Positions 1-7,213 of a stretch of 7,794 nt of DNA are shown one piece after another. The stretch's first letter is position 1. Every line of letters begins with the position of its first letter. The position numbers and the translations under genes were made by a program. The DNA lies in the NCBI GenBank assembly GCA_964353255.1, contig CAYGVJ010000193.1, positions 1 through 7,794 of the forward strand, in the 5' to 3' direction. Source of the DNA: VFZS01 sp964353255 (GTDB taxonomy: Bacteria > Acidobacteriota > Terriglobia > Bryobacterales > Bryobacteraceae). The notes beneath the pieces are model-generated. The model did not search any database, had not been told where the DNA came from, and was given only the letters and a program-made list of their open reading frames with translations.

Positions 1-859
1 CCGTCTTCGCCAACCGGTTGGCGTTGGAGAAGTAGTCGTTGGCCATCATCTCCGGCGTCATCTTGTACCAGTAGGCGCTGCCGTGCGGGGTGTTCGTCCC
101 CATCTTCAGGCTGATGTTCACCGCGGCGCCCGAGCCCTGGCCCATTTTGGCGTCGAACGCCGAGGTCTGAACCTTGAACTCGGCCATGGAGTCCTGCGGC
201 GGGACCCATGCGGCCGCGACGATATTGAGGTTGCCCGACGTGCCGACCGATGTGTTCGCCACACCGTCGAGCAGGACGTCGGTGGTGTTGTTTCGCGTGC
301 CGGCGATCGAGTACGCCGTGATATGGGTCGGCTCAAACGGCCGGTTCAGCTTCGGGTTGCCGTCGAAAGTGCTGCCCGGAGCCAGCGCGATCAGGACGTA
401 AGGGTTGCCGTGCGCGATCGGCAGATCGGCCACGCGCCGGGCATCTATGACTTGCCCCAGCGAGGCGTCCACCGCCTCGATCAGCGGCGTGCCCTCGGTG
501 ACGGTCACGCTTTCCGTGAGTGCCCCGACCTCGAGCGGGATGTCCACTTGCAGGCGGTCGGCCACCCGGACCGCGATGCGATCTCGCACGAACTTCTTGA
601 ATCCGGGATGCTCGACCTCGAGGCGGTACGTTCCCACGGTCAACAGCGGCGCGCTGTAGCTGCCGCTGGCGTTGGTGACCAGTTTCCATACCTGGCCGGT
701 TTCAGTATTGGTCAGAATTACGTTGACGCCGGGTATCACCGCCCCCTGGGGATCGGTGACCTGCCCGGCGATCGCGCCGCGCGACTCCTGGGCCAGGGCG
801 GCCCCGGAAGCGAACAGGAGCGCGAGGATACAAATGCTGATTTTCACCCTCGTCTTCAT
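1..859 (-). CDS. TonB-dependent receptor, Oar-like, N-terminal part (runs off left edge)
   Basis: My own translation of the complement gives 286 uninterrupted codons from ATG at 859 to the window edge. Residues 1-23 are a signal peptide: basic MKTRVK, a hydrophobic core, and an ALA|Q cleavage site. Residues about 25-105 form a carboxypeptidase-regulatory-like beta-sandwich (GQVTDPQGAVIPGVNV, then GTYRLEVEHPGFKK), ending in LTESVTV, which usually leads into the plug. Residues about 120-270 are the plug, with DVLLDGVAN and a glycine-rich GQGSGAAVNISLKMGTN stretch before HGSAYWY. The beta-barrel lies outside the window. Family knowledge: these are outer-membrane proteins of the Oar/SusC-like type that import or bind large substrates with TonB energy; the substrate cannot be told. 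A GAGGG lies only 3 bases before the ATG, so the start rests mainly on the signal peptide fit. The gene follows the second receptor in the same direction after a 147-base gap that contains leader element copy A. N-termini of the two receptors are only roughly 40 percent alike, so they are paralogues, not a recent duplication. Confidence 0.9.
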   Translation of the reverse strand, partial: MKTRVKISICILALLFASGAALAQESRGAIAGQVTDPQGAVIPGVNVILTNTETGQVWKLVTNASGSYSAPLLTVGTYRLEVEHPGFKKFVRDRIAVRVADRLQVDIPLEVGALTESVTVTEGTPLIEAVDASLGQVIDARRVADLPIAHGNPYVLIALAPGSTFDGNPKLNRPFEPTHITAYSIAGTRNNTTDVLLDGVANTSVGTSGNLNIVAAAWVPPQDSMAEFKVQTSAFDAKMGQGSGAAVNISLKMGTNTPHGSAYWYKMTPEMMANDYFSNANRLAKT

Positions 860-861
860 AG

Positions 862-1006
862 ACCCTCATTTCTGTGGCTGCGGCGAGACATTCGAGCGTC
901 CCGCCTTCCGCGCGTTTCTGCCCCCGAAGCAGTGAGATGGGGCCAGCACCGCTCAATGGTATGTCGCTGGCGGAGGGTGGTTGATGACAGCGGGTCGCAA
1001 AAACAC
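862..1006 (-). other. Intergenic region between the two receptor genes
   Basis: This gap separates the TAG stop of the large receptor (1007-1009) from the start of the downstream receptor. Most of it is copy A of the shared leader element (911-1000). The remaining 50 or so bases next to the start codon show only the short GAGGG ribosome-binding site at 863-867. I see no hairpin followed by a T-run, so no intrinsic terminator is evident and read-through from the upstream receptor is possible. I also see no convincing -35/-10 pair at the place matching the promoter of copy B. Confidence 0.6.
911..1000 (-). promoter_or_regulatory. Shared receptor leader element, copy A (candidate structured RNA or operator)
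   Basis: This stretch aligns base for base with 4545-4635, 72 of 90 positions identical with one single-base gap by hand count. Read in the receptor's direction, GCCAGC (complement of 966-971) can pair with GCUGGC (complement of 942-947); after a bulged G, the next AC can pair with GU. The loop between these arms holds the least conserved block of the whole alignment (951-960, 5 of 10 identical). Downstream is a CUUCGGGGGC motif followed by GAAACGC. A UUCG-capped hairpin there has a G-G mismatch in this copy, so it is less certain. The element ends about 51 bases before the start codon, against 19 in copy B, so it is not simply an extended ribosome-binding site. It does not match any riboswitch class I can recognise. 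Confidence 0.6.
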
Positions 1007-4000
1007 CTAGAATTCGATCCGGGCCGAGTACTGCAACTGACGGCCGTAATAGCCCGTGAGCTGGGTGCTGGTCTTCCCGAAATCCGAGGCCGTTTCGTTC
1101 AACTGCGGGTTGACCCAGTTCATCCCGTTTAGCGCGTTGAAGGCGTCGAGACGCACCTGCAACCTGAACCGCTCGCTCAGCGCGAATCGTTTGGAGAGCG
1201 ACAGGTCGAGGTTCTTGAAACCCGGCCCGAGGAGCCCGTCATAGTACCAGGGGTTGATGCGCCGGGTGTAGGCCGCCTGCTTGGCGAAGCCGGTTATGTC
1301 GAACCAGTAACTGCTTGTCCCGATCCCACCGAGCGTCGTGACTGACGCCGGAGCGATGGCATTTCGAGTGAAGATCAACAGAGCCCCGGAGGTGTAGGTG
1401 TAGATACCGGAGACCTGCCATCCACCAACGATGTGATCAAGAGCCGGCGCGAGGCTGGCTCCAAGCCGCCGGCCTCGGCCGACCGGGATCTCCCAGGAGC
1501 CGGCGGACACGAACCGGTGTCTCGGATCCGAGGCGACCGTCGGGGCTCCGGAACCGCCGCTCTGGGTTACGCCGAAATTCATCCACGCCAGCGTGCCGTC
1601 ATACTCGTCCTGTTCGTCGAAGAACCACTGCGCCTTAGAAGCCACGTAGGCATAGCTTGCCAGGAACGAGAAGCCGCTGGCGAAGGCGCGCTGGGTTCGC
1701 AATTGCAGGGACTGGTAGCGTCCTCTCCTCATATCCGTGCCGGTCTGGGTGATGCCCGCATACTGCGGATACGGCGCCAGGAGGCTGGAGACTTTGAGGG
1801 TCTTGGAATTGCGAAGCGAAGCGCCGGGGAACGTCTGCGGCGTTGCGTAGTTGTAGAAGGGGTTCGGGACGGTTCTTTCGAGGTCGGCCTTATATTTGTA
1901 ACTGAGCCGCGGATCCATCATGTCCCGGTTCAGGGTGTACTGATCCCGCCTCACGAAATTCACGAAGTAGGTGACATCCGCAATGAACCGGCCGGGCAAC
2001 TGCCTTTGGAAGGAAACATTGATCCGATCGCTGATCGGCGGCCGCTGTTGGTACTCATCGATCGTCACGGCGCTGCCGAGGTTGGTGTAACGGCCGTAGC
2101 TCTTTCCGGTGATCGGGTCCAATCCCAGGGGAAACGGGTTGGCGAGATACGCCCGAGGAATGCCCTCCTGGACGGAGGGAGCCGTGGTTGTAGGCGTGAA
2201 TCCTCCCAGGTCGATCTCCCCGAGGGTGTCGCGCTCGGAGTTGGCCAGTGAGGACGGCACGACAAAGCGCCCATAGCCCAGCCGAATGACAGACTGGTCA
2301 TTCAGCCGCCAGGCCAGGCCGAGGCGCGGCATAAACCCGTTCTTGTCCACGTCTGTCTTGCGGTTGTTGCCGGGCTCGGTGAAGTAGAAGGCCCCGGTGT
2401 AGGAATAGCTCTTCGGCCCGGCGGACTCCGCCATCTTTGCCTTGACATCGGCGGGGATGAGCGGATCGATGACCTCCTTCATACCGGAAATCGGGTCCGT
2501 GAGGTCCAGGCGTTGGGGGAGCCGGTTCTCGGGATCCCAGAGTCCACCCTCGTACTCATAGCGCAGGCCCAGGTTGAGCGCCAGCTTTTGGCTCACCTTG
2601 AAATCGTCCTGAAGGTAGAAGGCATACATCTCGGTATTGGAATACTGGAGGACGTTGTAGCGAACGTTCGAGTTCGCGGGGTTGATGGCGCCGAGGACGA
2701 AGCTGGCCCAGGGGTGGCCGGTGGCGGCATCCGCCTTAGCCATATCCTTGCCGGTCTCCTGAGAGGTGAACCGGAAATCCCCGAAATAGAAGCGCGCCGC
2801 GTTTCCCCGTTTCCACCGAGCCTCCGTCCCCATCTTCAGAAAGTGCCTGGTGAAGTATTTGGTGAGGCGCCCATGCAGGCTGTATCCCGCCGGCTGCTGA
2901 TACCAGAAGTTCTGGACTCCGAACCGGCCGTAGTTGTTGCTGTCCACCACGACGTGGGGGAAATACAGCAGCGGCCGGCCGGCCATGTAGTCCGTGTTTC
3001 CATCCTTCCACCAGGTGGTCGGCCAGAGGGACTTGTAATCCGCCTCGGTGACAGCCATCTGGGGATAATCCCGCTTATCTTCGACCTGATAGAAGGACCC
3101 GCGGAGGTTCAGGATCGTGGTCGGGCTGATTGTGTGAACGGTGTCCGCCGCGATATTCCAGCCGTTTCGCCTGCTTCCCGTCACGTTTCGCATTTTCAAC
3201 GGATCGCTGCCGCCCGTGAAATCCACCTGGTCCTGGTCGGTCTTCATCCGGCTGATGCGGGCAAATGCCTTCCAGTTGTCGTTGATCTGATAGTCAACCC
3301 GTGCCGAATAGTTGTAGTAGTGGAACTCCAATTCGTTCAGGTACTTGAAATTGTTGAGTCCGGTCGGATCGTCGGCGGCCGCGCTCGTCGTCCAGAGGTT
3401 GTTGAGGATACGCCTGGCTACCGCATCCTGACGCGCGGACGGGATGCTGTTGCCGGCAAACGGGTCGCGGATGTACGCGCTCCCCGACAGGCGCGTGGTG
3501 GTGGGATCGTAGAGGACCCGGAGCTTTTGGTCTTTCGCCACCGACTGCGAGAAGTCGCCTTGACGCTCCAGCGCGGTCGGAAGGGTGTAGGTGCCCGGGC
3601 TCGCCTGGGTGTTCTCGATCTTCTCGAACACCCCGAACACGAACAGCTTGTTCTTTCGGATGGGCATCCCCAGCGTGCCCCCGGCGTTCCAATAAGGAGT
3701 GTCGCTGTGCCTGGGGATGGCGCGGTCGGTAATCGCGTTCAGGTTCGGGTCGCGTCGGTAGTAGTATGCCGAGCCATGGACCTGGTTCGTACCCGACTTC
3801 ATAGTCACCACCGCGATGCCGCCAGCGCTGTGACCAAACTCGGCATCCACCGAGTTCTGCTGGACGGTGTACTCGGTTACCGCGTCCATCGGCGGCGTGT
3901 AGCCGAGTTTATTGCCTGCCGTGAGGGGCGTGCCGTCGAGCACGAGGTCGTTGCGATACTTGGTCCCGCCGCCCAGGTCCATTTCGTTCGATGTCCGGTG

Positions 4001-4525
4001 ATGGTACGGCTGGGTCTCAACGGTACTCCCGCGGTTGATGATGGTTGGATCAAGCATCGCGAGCTGGAACGGGTTGCGGGTGACGGATGGCAGTTCCCTG
4101 ACCATCGTCGTCTCGATCGTGAGATCGCGCGAGGCGGTGTTGAACTGCAACGCAATCGGTACGGCTTCGACCGTCACTGACTCAGTGAGCTGTCCCACCT
4201 CCAAGTTGAAGTCAACGGTCACGTCGCCGCGCTGCTGCACCGGAATGTTGTGTCGGATGGACTTCTTGAAGCCGGGCATTTCAGCCGTGAGCATGTACGT
4301 CCCGGGATCTACGTAGTCGAAAATGTAGCGCCCTTGGTTGTTTGACAGCCGGCTCACTTCGACGCCGGTGGCGACATTCCCCAAGGTGACGGATGTGCCT
4401 GGGACCACGCCGCCGGATGCGTCGAAGACAAGTCCCTGCACCCGAGCCCGGTATTCCTGGGCCCAGGCAAGGGCGCCTGCGAGAAACAGAACGGCGATCA
4501 GAGCTGCAACTTTCTGAGTTCTCAT
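1007..4525 (-). CDS. TonB-dependent receptor, Oar-like, with N-terminal carboxypeptidase-regulatory-like domain
   Basis: This is a complete outer-membrane receptor of 1172 residues, a normal length for the family. Residues 1-22 are a signal peptide (MRTQ, hydrophobic core, AWA|Q). Residues about 25-105 form a carboxypeptidase-regulatory-like domain (GLVFDASGGVVPGTSV; GTYMLTAEMPGFKK). LTESVTVEA leads into the plug at about 120-245, with RNDLVLDGTPL, AEFGHSAGGIAVVTMKSGTN and HGSAYYYRRD. The rest is a long beta-barrel with many aromatic, alternating strands. It ends in the family-like segment RLDAFNALNGMNWVNP and a C-terminal phenylalanine, the usual BAM recognition residue. No FecA-type N-terminal signalling domain is seen; the carboxypeptidase-like domain takes that place. 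The start is firm: AGGAGG (complement of 4531-4536) sits 5 bases before the ATG. It is divergent from the sigma factor operon and followed in the same direction by a paralogue. The substrate is unknown; polysaccharide or peptide uptake is typical of relatives but not shown here. Confidence 0.93.
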   Translation of the reverse strand: MRTQKVAALIAVLFLAGALAWAQEYRARVQGLVFDASGGVVPGTSVTLGNVATGVEVSRLSNNQGRYIFDYVDPGTYMLTAEMPGFKKSIRHNIPVQQRGDVTVDFNLEVGQLTESVTVEAVPIALQFNTASRDLTIETTMVRELPSVTRNPFQLAMLDPTIINRGSTVETQPYHHRTSNEMDLGGGTKYRNDLVLDGTPLTAGNKLGYTPPMDAVTEYTVQQNSVDAEFGHSAGGIAVVTMKSGTNQVHGSAYYYRRDPNLNAITDRAIPRHSDTPYWNAGGTLGMPIRKNKLFVFGVFEKIENTQASPGTYTLPTALERQGDFSQSVAKDQKLRVLYDPTTTRLSGSAYIRDPFAGNSIPSARQDAVARRILNNLWTTSAAADDPTGLNNFKYLNELEFHYYNYSARVDYQINDNWKAFARISRMKTDQDQVDFTGGSDPLKMRNVTGSRRNGWNIAADTVHTISPTTILNLRGSFYQVEDKRDYPQMAVTEADYKSLWPTTWWKDGNTDYMAGRPLLYFPHVVVDSNNYGRFGVQNFWYQQPAGYSLHGRLTKYFTRHFLKMGTEARWKRGNAARFYFGDFRFTSQETGKDMAKADAATGHPWASFVLGAINPANSNVRYNVLQYSNTEMYAFYLQDDFKVSQKLALNLGLRYEYEGGLWDPENRLPQRLDLTDPISGMKEVIDPLIPADVKAKMAESAGPKSYSYTGAFYFTEPGNNRKTDVDKNGFMPRLGLAWRLNDQSVIRLGYGRFVVPSSLANSERDTLGEIDLGGFTPTTTAPSVQEGIPRAYLANPFPLGLDPITGKSYGRYTNLGSAVTIDEYQQRPPISDRINVSFQRQLPGRFIADVTYFVNFVRRDQYTLNRDMMDPRLSYKYKADLERTVPNPFYNYATPQTFPGASLRNSKTLKVSSLLAPYPQYAGITQTGTDMRRGRYQSLQLRTQRAFASGFSFLASYAYVASKAQWFFDEQDEYDGTLAWMNFGVTQSGGSGAPTVASDPRHRFVSAGSWEIPVGRGRRLGASLAPALDHIVGGWQVSGIYTYTSGALLIFTRNAIAPASVTTLGGIGTSSYWFDITGFAKQAAYTRRINPWYYDGLLGPGFKNLDLSLSKRFALSERFRLQVRLDAFNALNGMNWVNPQLNETASDFGKTSTQLTGYYGRQLQYSARIEF

Positions 4526-4530
4526 CCGAG

Positions 4531-4536
4531 CCTCCT
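4531..4536 (-). promoter_or_regulatory. Ribosome-binding site of the complete receptor gene
   Basis: The complement reads AGGAGG, a full Shine-Dalgarno core, with 5 bases between it and the ATG at 4525. It fixes the start of the 1172-residue receptor and is much stronger than the site of the downstream receptor. Confidence 0.85.
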
Positions 4537-4544
4537 GGCTTTCG

Positions 4545-4635
4545 TGCGTTTCCGCCCCCGAAGGAGCGAGACGGGGCCAGCACTGGCCACTGAGATGTCG
4601 CTGGCTGAGGCGGGATTGATGACAAGCGATCGCAA
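4545..4635 (-). promoter_or_regulatory. Shared receptor leader element, copy B (candidate structured RNA or operator)
   Basis: This is the second copy of the element at 911-1000, about 80 percent identical. In the receptor's direction, GCCAGC (complement of 4600-4605) pairs with GCUGGC (complement of 4576-4581). A bulged G then precedes two more pairs, around a 13-base loop that is the variable part of the alignment. Downstream, GCUCC-UUCG-GGGGC (complement of 4554-4567) can form a 5-bp hairpin capped by a C(UUCG)G tetraloop. GCG-GAAA-CGC follows directly and could form a small GNRA hairpin. No T-run follows, so it is not an intrinsic terminator. If the promoter proposed at 4640-4667 is right, transcription starts at about 4633 and the element makes up almost all of the 108-base leader. 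What it does, and whether it acts as RNA or DNA, is inference. Confidence 0.6.
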
Positions 4636-4647
4636 AGAAATTAAGAT
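4619..4647 (+). promoter_or_regulatory. Candidate promoter for the sigma/anti-sigma operon, overlapping the divergent receptor promoter
   Basis: ATGACA (4619-4624, 5 of 6 to TTGACA) is followed after 17 bases by TAAGAT (4642-4647, 4 of 6 to TATAAT). That would give a leader of about 57 bases before the sigma factor start at 4711. The -10 shares four bases with the -10 proposed for the opposite strand, so the two promoters should compete for polymerase. I did not see a clear ECF-type promoter (GGAAC-like -35 with a CGTC-like -10) that would show direct autoregulation. Confidence 0.4.
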
Positions 4648-4667
4648 TGAGTTGCGGCCTGGGTCAA
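4640..4667 (-). promoter_or_regulatory. Candidate sigma-70-type promoter for the receptor gene
   Basis: On the minus strand TTGACC (complement of 4662-4667, 5 of 6 to consensus) is followed after 16 bases by CTTAAT (complement of 4640-4645, 4 of 6). The predicted start is about 4633, just at the upstream edge of leader copy B, which agrees with the element being transcribed as the 5' UTR. This rests on motif match and position only. Confidence 0.45.
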
Positions 4668-4710
4668 CAAAACGGCCCGGCGGAGCGACAAACAGAAAGA
4701 ACACCGCGGA

Positions 4711-5319
4711 ATGTCTTCAGAAGGCCAGGTCCGGATCGGCGCCTGCGAGGAGGAGTCTGCGCGTCGCGATTCGGCGCAGGAACTGGTAAGCGGCCTGTTT
4801 GCCGAGTGGTACGGATCGTTGGTGCGGTACGCCTTCCGCGTCACGTCTTCGCCGGAAACCGCGGAGGACGTGGTTCAGGCCGCCTTTACCGAGCTGTATC
4901 GGGCCTTGCTCGAAGGCAAGCACATCGAAAACCCGAAAGGTTGGACACTCTGCGTGGTGCGCCGGGAAATCGTGGATCGGTTGAGGGAAGAGAAGCGCCA
5001 CGGCGGCGCGTTCCTGGCTCTGTCGCAGGCGGAGAACCTGGCCGGACGCCATCCCGAACCGGAGGTGGGCGGGTGGGAGGAGGCGAACCTCACCCGGTTT
5101 CTCTCCGTGCTCAGCGCCAGGGAGGAGGAGGTCCTGCTCCTGCGGGCGCAGGCGTTGAAGTACCGGCAGATTGCGGCAGAGCTGAATATCGGGATCAACT
5201 CTGTGAAGACCCTGCTCGCGCGGGCCATCCGAAAAATGCAGCAGGCCTCCGCGGCGGCCACGCAGGGACGGAAGGGATCGAGACGCGATGGCGACGCTAT
5301 TCCAGCGGCACTGCAATGA
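4711..5319 (+). CDS. RNA polymerase sigma factor, ECF (sigma-70 family, RpoE-like)
   Basis: The 202-residue product has the two-domain ECF layout. Region 2 spans about residues 29-95: LFAEWYGSLVRYAFRVTSSP, then ETAEDVVQAAFTELYRAL, then NPKGWTLCVVRREIVDRLREEKR. Region 4 spans about 124-178, with the promoter-35-binding helix-turn-helix YRQIAAELNIGINSVKTLLARAIRKMQ preceded by LSAREEEVLLLRA. Region 3 is missing, as expected for ECF proteins. The N-terminal 28 residues and the C-terminal 24 basic, low-complexity residues are extra. The start has only a weak upstream site (CGGA directly before ATG); no better start codon stands before region 2. It should direct core polymerase to a small regulon and be held inactive by the product of the next gene, whose start overlaps this one by 32 bases. 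The divergent receptor is a plausible target, but that is inference. The precise ECF group cannot be given without a search. Confidence 0.93.
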   Translation: MSSEGQVRIGACEEESARRDSAQELVSGLFAEWYGSLVRYAFRVTSSPETAEDVVQAAFTELYRALLEGKHIENPKGWTLCVVRREIVDRLREEKRHGGAFLALSQAENLAGRHPEPEVGGWEEANLTRFLSVLSAREEEVLLLRAQALKYRQIAAELNIGINSVKTLLARAIRKMQQASAAATQGRKGSRRDGDAIPAALQ

Positions 5320-7213
5320 CGAATCGCTGATCTCTCATCTGGACGGCGAACTGCGGTTCTACCGGAGGGCGGGTGTCCGCAAGCATCTGGAGCAATGCCC
5401 GCAGTGTCGCTTGCGGCTCGGCGAGATCGAGGCGCAGGTTCTCAGAGCCACGCGCGCGCTGGAGGAAGACGCCTTTCCGGGGCCGCAGCGAATCGACGAG
5501 GCGCGCCGCAGATTCCTCAGCCGGGCGGATGCGATCGCGGAGGAGGTCTTTCGGGCCCGGACCCGGCCGAGGCGGGTCGTGGCCGCGCGCGGGCTCGCGT
5601 GGGCCGGAGCCGGTCTGGCGCTCCTGGGCGCATTCGCGGTGTGGAGGCTGGCTCGAAGAGACGCCCGTATCGATGCCGCCGAGGCGTTCAACCGGGTCGA
5701 GAGGGCGGAAGCGGAAGCCGCCCGCGTCCCGGTGCATCAGCGGTTCCGGGTGGTGGCCAGGCAACTCCGGCCGGAGCCGGCGAGCCGGGAGAGCCAACTG
5801 GAACTCTGGTCGGAGCCGGAGCGGGGGCGCTTCACGACCCGCTTCAGCGACAGCCAGGGCGTGCTGCGGCATGCGGTCTGGCAGCCCGAGCCGGGGCGGC
5901 AGTATGTCTACCACGCCGCGCGCGCGGCGACCGTAGTCGAGGTCTCCCGGCAGCAGGCCCAAGCGCGTTGGGACGCGATTCTGTTCCGCGAGGGACTGAC
6001 GCTCGAGGATCTGGAGGCCGGGTTGCTGGCGTGGCTCGAGAATCGGCCGTGGCGTCCGGTTTCGGTCTCCTCCGGCGTTGCTCTTCTGGCGAGCGCGGAC
6101 GGTACGGCTTTGAGCGTGGAGGAAGCGCGATCGGAGGCGGGGCAGCCGGTTCTCCGGCTGCGGGCCAGCAAGAGCGCGGGCCGGGTCACGGTCGAGTTCA
6201 CCCTGGAGGTGAACCAGCGGACCTACGCGCCGCAGTTGCAGTGTATCCGGTACGAGAGTCCCGCGCGGGTGCTGGAGCTGCGGCTGTACTCGGAGCCGGC
6301 AGGGACCGCGACGGCGGTTTCGTTTGAGCCGCCCGCCGCGCTCTCAGGGGCCACGGCTCCTGGGGCGATTCCGCCTCCGCCGCTCCTACGTCCGGCGCCA
6401 CCGGTGACGCCGGAGCCGGACCTGGCGTTGCTGGAGGTGGAAATCTATTATGCGCTGCACCGGATCCGCGCCTGCCTGGGTGAGAGGATCGAGGTGGATC
6501 GCAGGCCGGACGGGGTGTTCGAGGTCCGAGGGGCGGTCGCAAGTCCGGAGAAGAAAGAGCAGGTGATCGCAGCTCTGGCTGCTCTGGGAGGTCCTCGACT
6601 TGCCCTGGACGTCAAGTCGGCGGCCGAGATGTTGCGGGAAATCGGGCCGGAAAGCGTGAGGCTCGATCAGCCACCGGCGCCGGCCAAAAGTCCCAACCGC
6701 GCGAAAGCCATCAAGTCCCTGTCGCGGTTCTTCCGCGGAAACGAGACCGAGACCGAAGAGTACGCCGACCGGGTCTTGTCGGCCGGCGAAGGCGTCATGA
6801 AAGATGCGCAGGCCTTGCGCCAACTGGCGGAGAGATTCGGCGGCCGGACCGACCTCGACTCGCCTCAAGCGCGGTGGCTTCTGGAGGTCATGTCATACGA
6901 TCACCTGAAAGAGCTGGAGGCCAGCATCGCCGCAACGCGGCAGCTTCTGCGCCCGATTCTGGGCGACTCCGCGCCCCCGAACCAGTCCGCGTCGAGCACC
7001 GAGGGCCGCTGGGACGCGGAGCTGCTGCGCGTTTTCAGCCAGGCCAGAAGCCTGAACGACCGGTTGCGCAGGCTGTTCACAGGCGCCGATACGGACTACG
7101 CGGAGGAGCGGTTCATCCGAGAGCTGGCGGAGGCCTTCTCACCGCTGCAATCCAGCGTCCAGGCCGCCTCCGATCGCGGGCTCGCCGCGCACCGGGCGGT
7201 GCGGCCGCAATGA
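5288..7213 (+). CDS. Large membrane-anchored zinc-finger anti-sigma factor with long periplasmic part
   Basis: The 641-residue product begins with a zinc-binding anti-sigma (ZAS/zf-HC2-like) domain. H33-x3-C37-x2-C40 lies in VRKHLEQCPQCRLRLGEIE, with H8, C9 or H17 as possible further ligands. One transmembrane helix follows at about 99-119 after a basic stretch (RTRPRRVVAAR), which puts the zinc finger in the cytoplasm and the remaining 520 residues outside. That part has an alpha/beta region at about 125-345 of unknown family, rich in short paired strands such as QLELWSEPERGRFTTRFSD. It continues with a proline-rich linker (348-377), a BON-like segment (about 380-435, with IEVDRRPDGVFEVRGAV) and a charged helical tail. 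Translational coupling is likely: the ATG lies inside the sigma gene, with GAAGGGA at 5271-5277 upstream. Typical ECF anti-sigmas are near 100-250 residues, so this is unusually long. Sigma-factor binding is the family role; the periplasmic part as sensor is inference. No obvious protease site or RseA-like degron is seen. Confidence 0.85.
   Translation: MATLFQRHCNDESLISHLDGELRFYRRAGVRKHLEQCPQCRLRLGEIEAQVLRATRALEEDAFPGPQRIDEARRRFLSRADAIAEEVFRARTRPRRVVAARGLAWAGAGLALLGAFAVWRLARRDARIDAAEAFNRVERAEAEAARVPVHQRFRVVARQLRPEPASRESQLELWSEPERGRFTTRFSDSQGVLRHAVWQPEPGRQYVYHAARAATVVEVSRQQAQARWDAILFREGLTLEDLEAGLLAWLENRPWRPVSVSSGVALLASADGTALSVEEARSEAGQPVLRLRASKSAGRVTVEFTLEVNQRTYAPQLQCIRYESPARVLELRLYSEPAGTATAVSFEPPAALSGATAPGAIPPPPLLRPAPPVTPEPDLALLEVEIYYALHRIRACLGERIEVDRRPDGVFEVRGAVASPEKKEQVIAALAALGGPRLALDVKSAAEMLREIGPESVRLDQPPAPAKSPNRAKAIKSLSRFFRGNETETEEYADRVLSAGEGVMKDAQALRQLAERFGGRTDLDSPQARWLLEVMSYDHLKELEASIAATRQLLRPILGDSAPPNQSASSTEGRWDAELLRVFSQARSLNDRLRRLFTGADTDYAEERFIRELAEAFSPLQSSVQAASDRGLAAHRAVRPQ

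Noticed and set aside
911..1000. Leader element as a known riboswitch (TPP, cobalamin, cyclic-di-GMP type I) or an intrinsic terminator
   Set aside because: GCCAGCGA resembles a piece of the TPP motif, but the CUGAGA core is absent. No B12 box or cyclic-di-GMP core is present, and no T-run follows the hairpins.
83..1132. Open frame of 349 codons on the plus strand
   Set aside because: It runs antisense through the first receptor, the intergenic leader element and the end of the second receptor. It has no domain and no ribosome-binding site.
2513..4180. Long open frame of 555 codons on the plus strand
   Set aside because: It lies wholly antisense to the receptor gene, whose signal peptide, plug and barrel are clear. 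The translation is low-complexity and Arg/Val/Gly-rich with no recognisable domain, as expected from high-GC codon bias.
4647..5330. Alternative plus-strand frame over the sigma factor gene
   Set aside because: The frame starting at 4711 contains both sigma regions; this one gives arginine-rich sequence without motifs.
5395..6327. Open frame of 310 codons on the plus strand inside the anti-sigma gene
   Set aside because: It is a shifted-frame shadow made of Arg/Gly/Ala-rich sequence. The main frame has the zinc finger and membrane helix and continues well beyond it.
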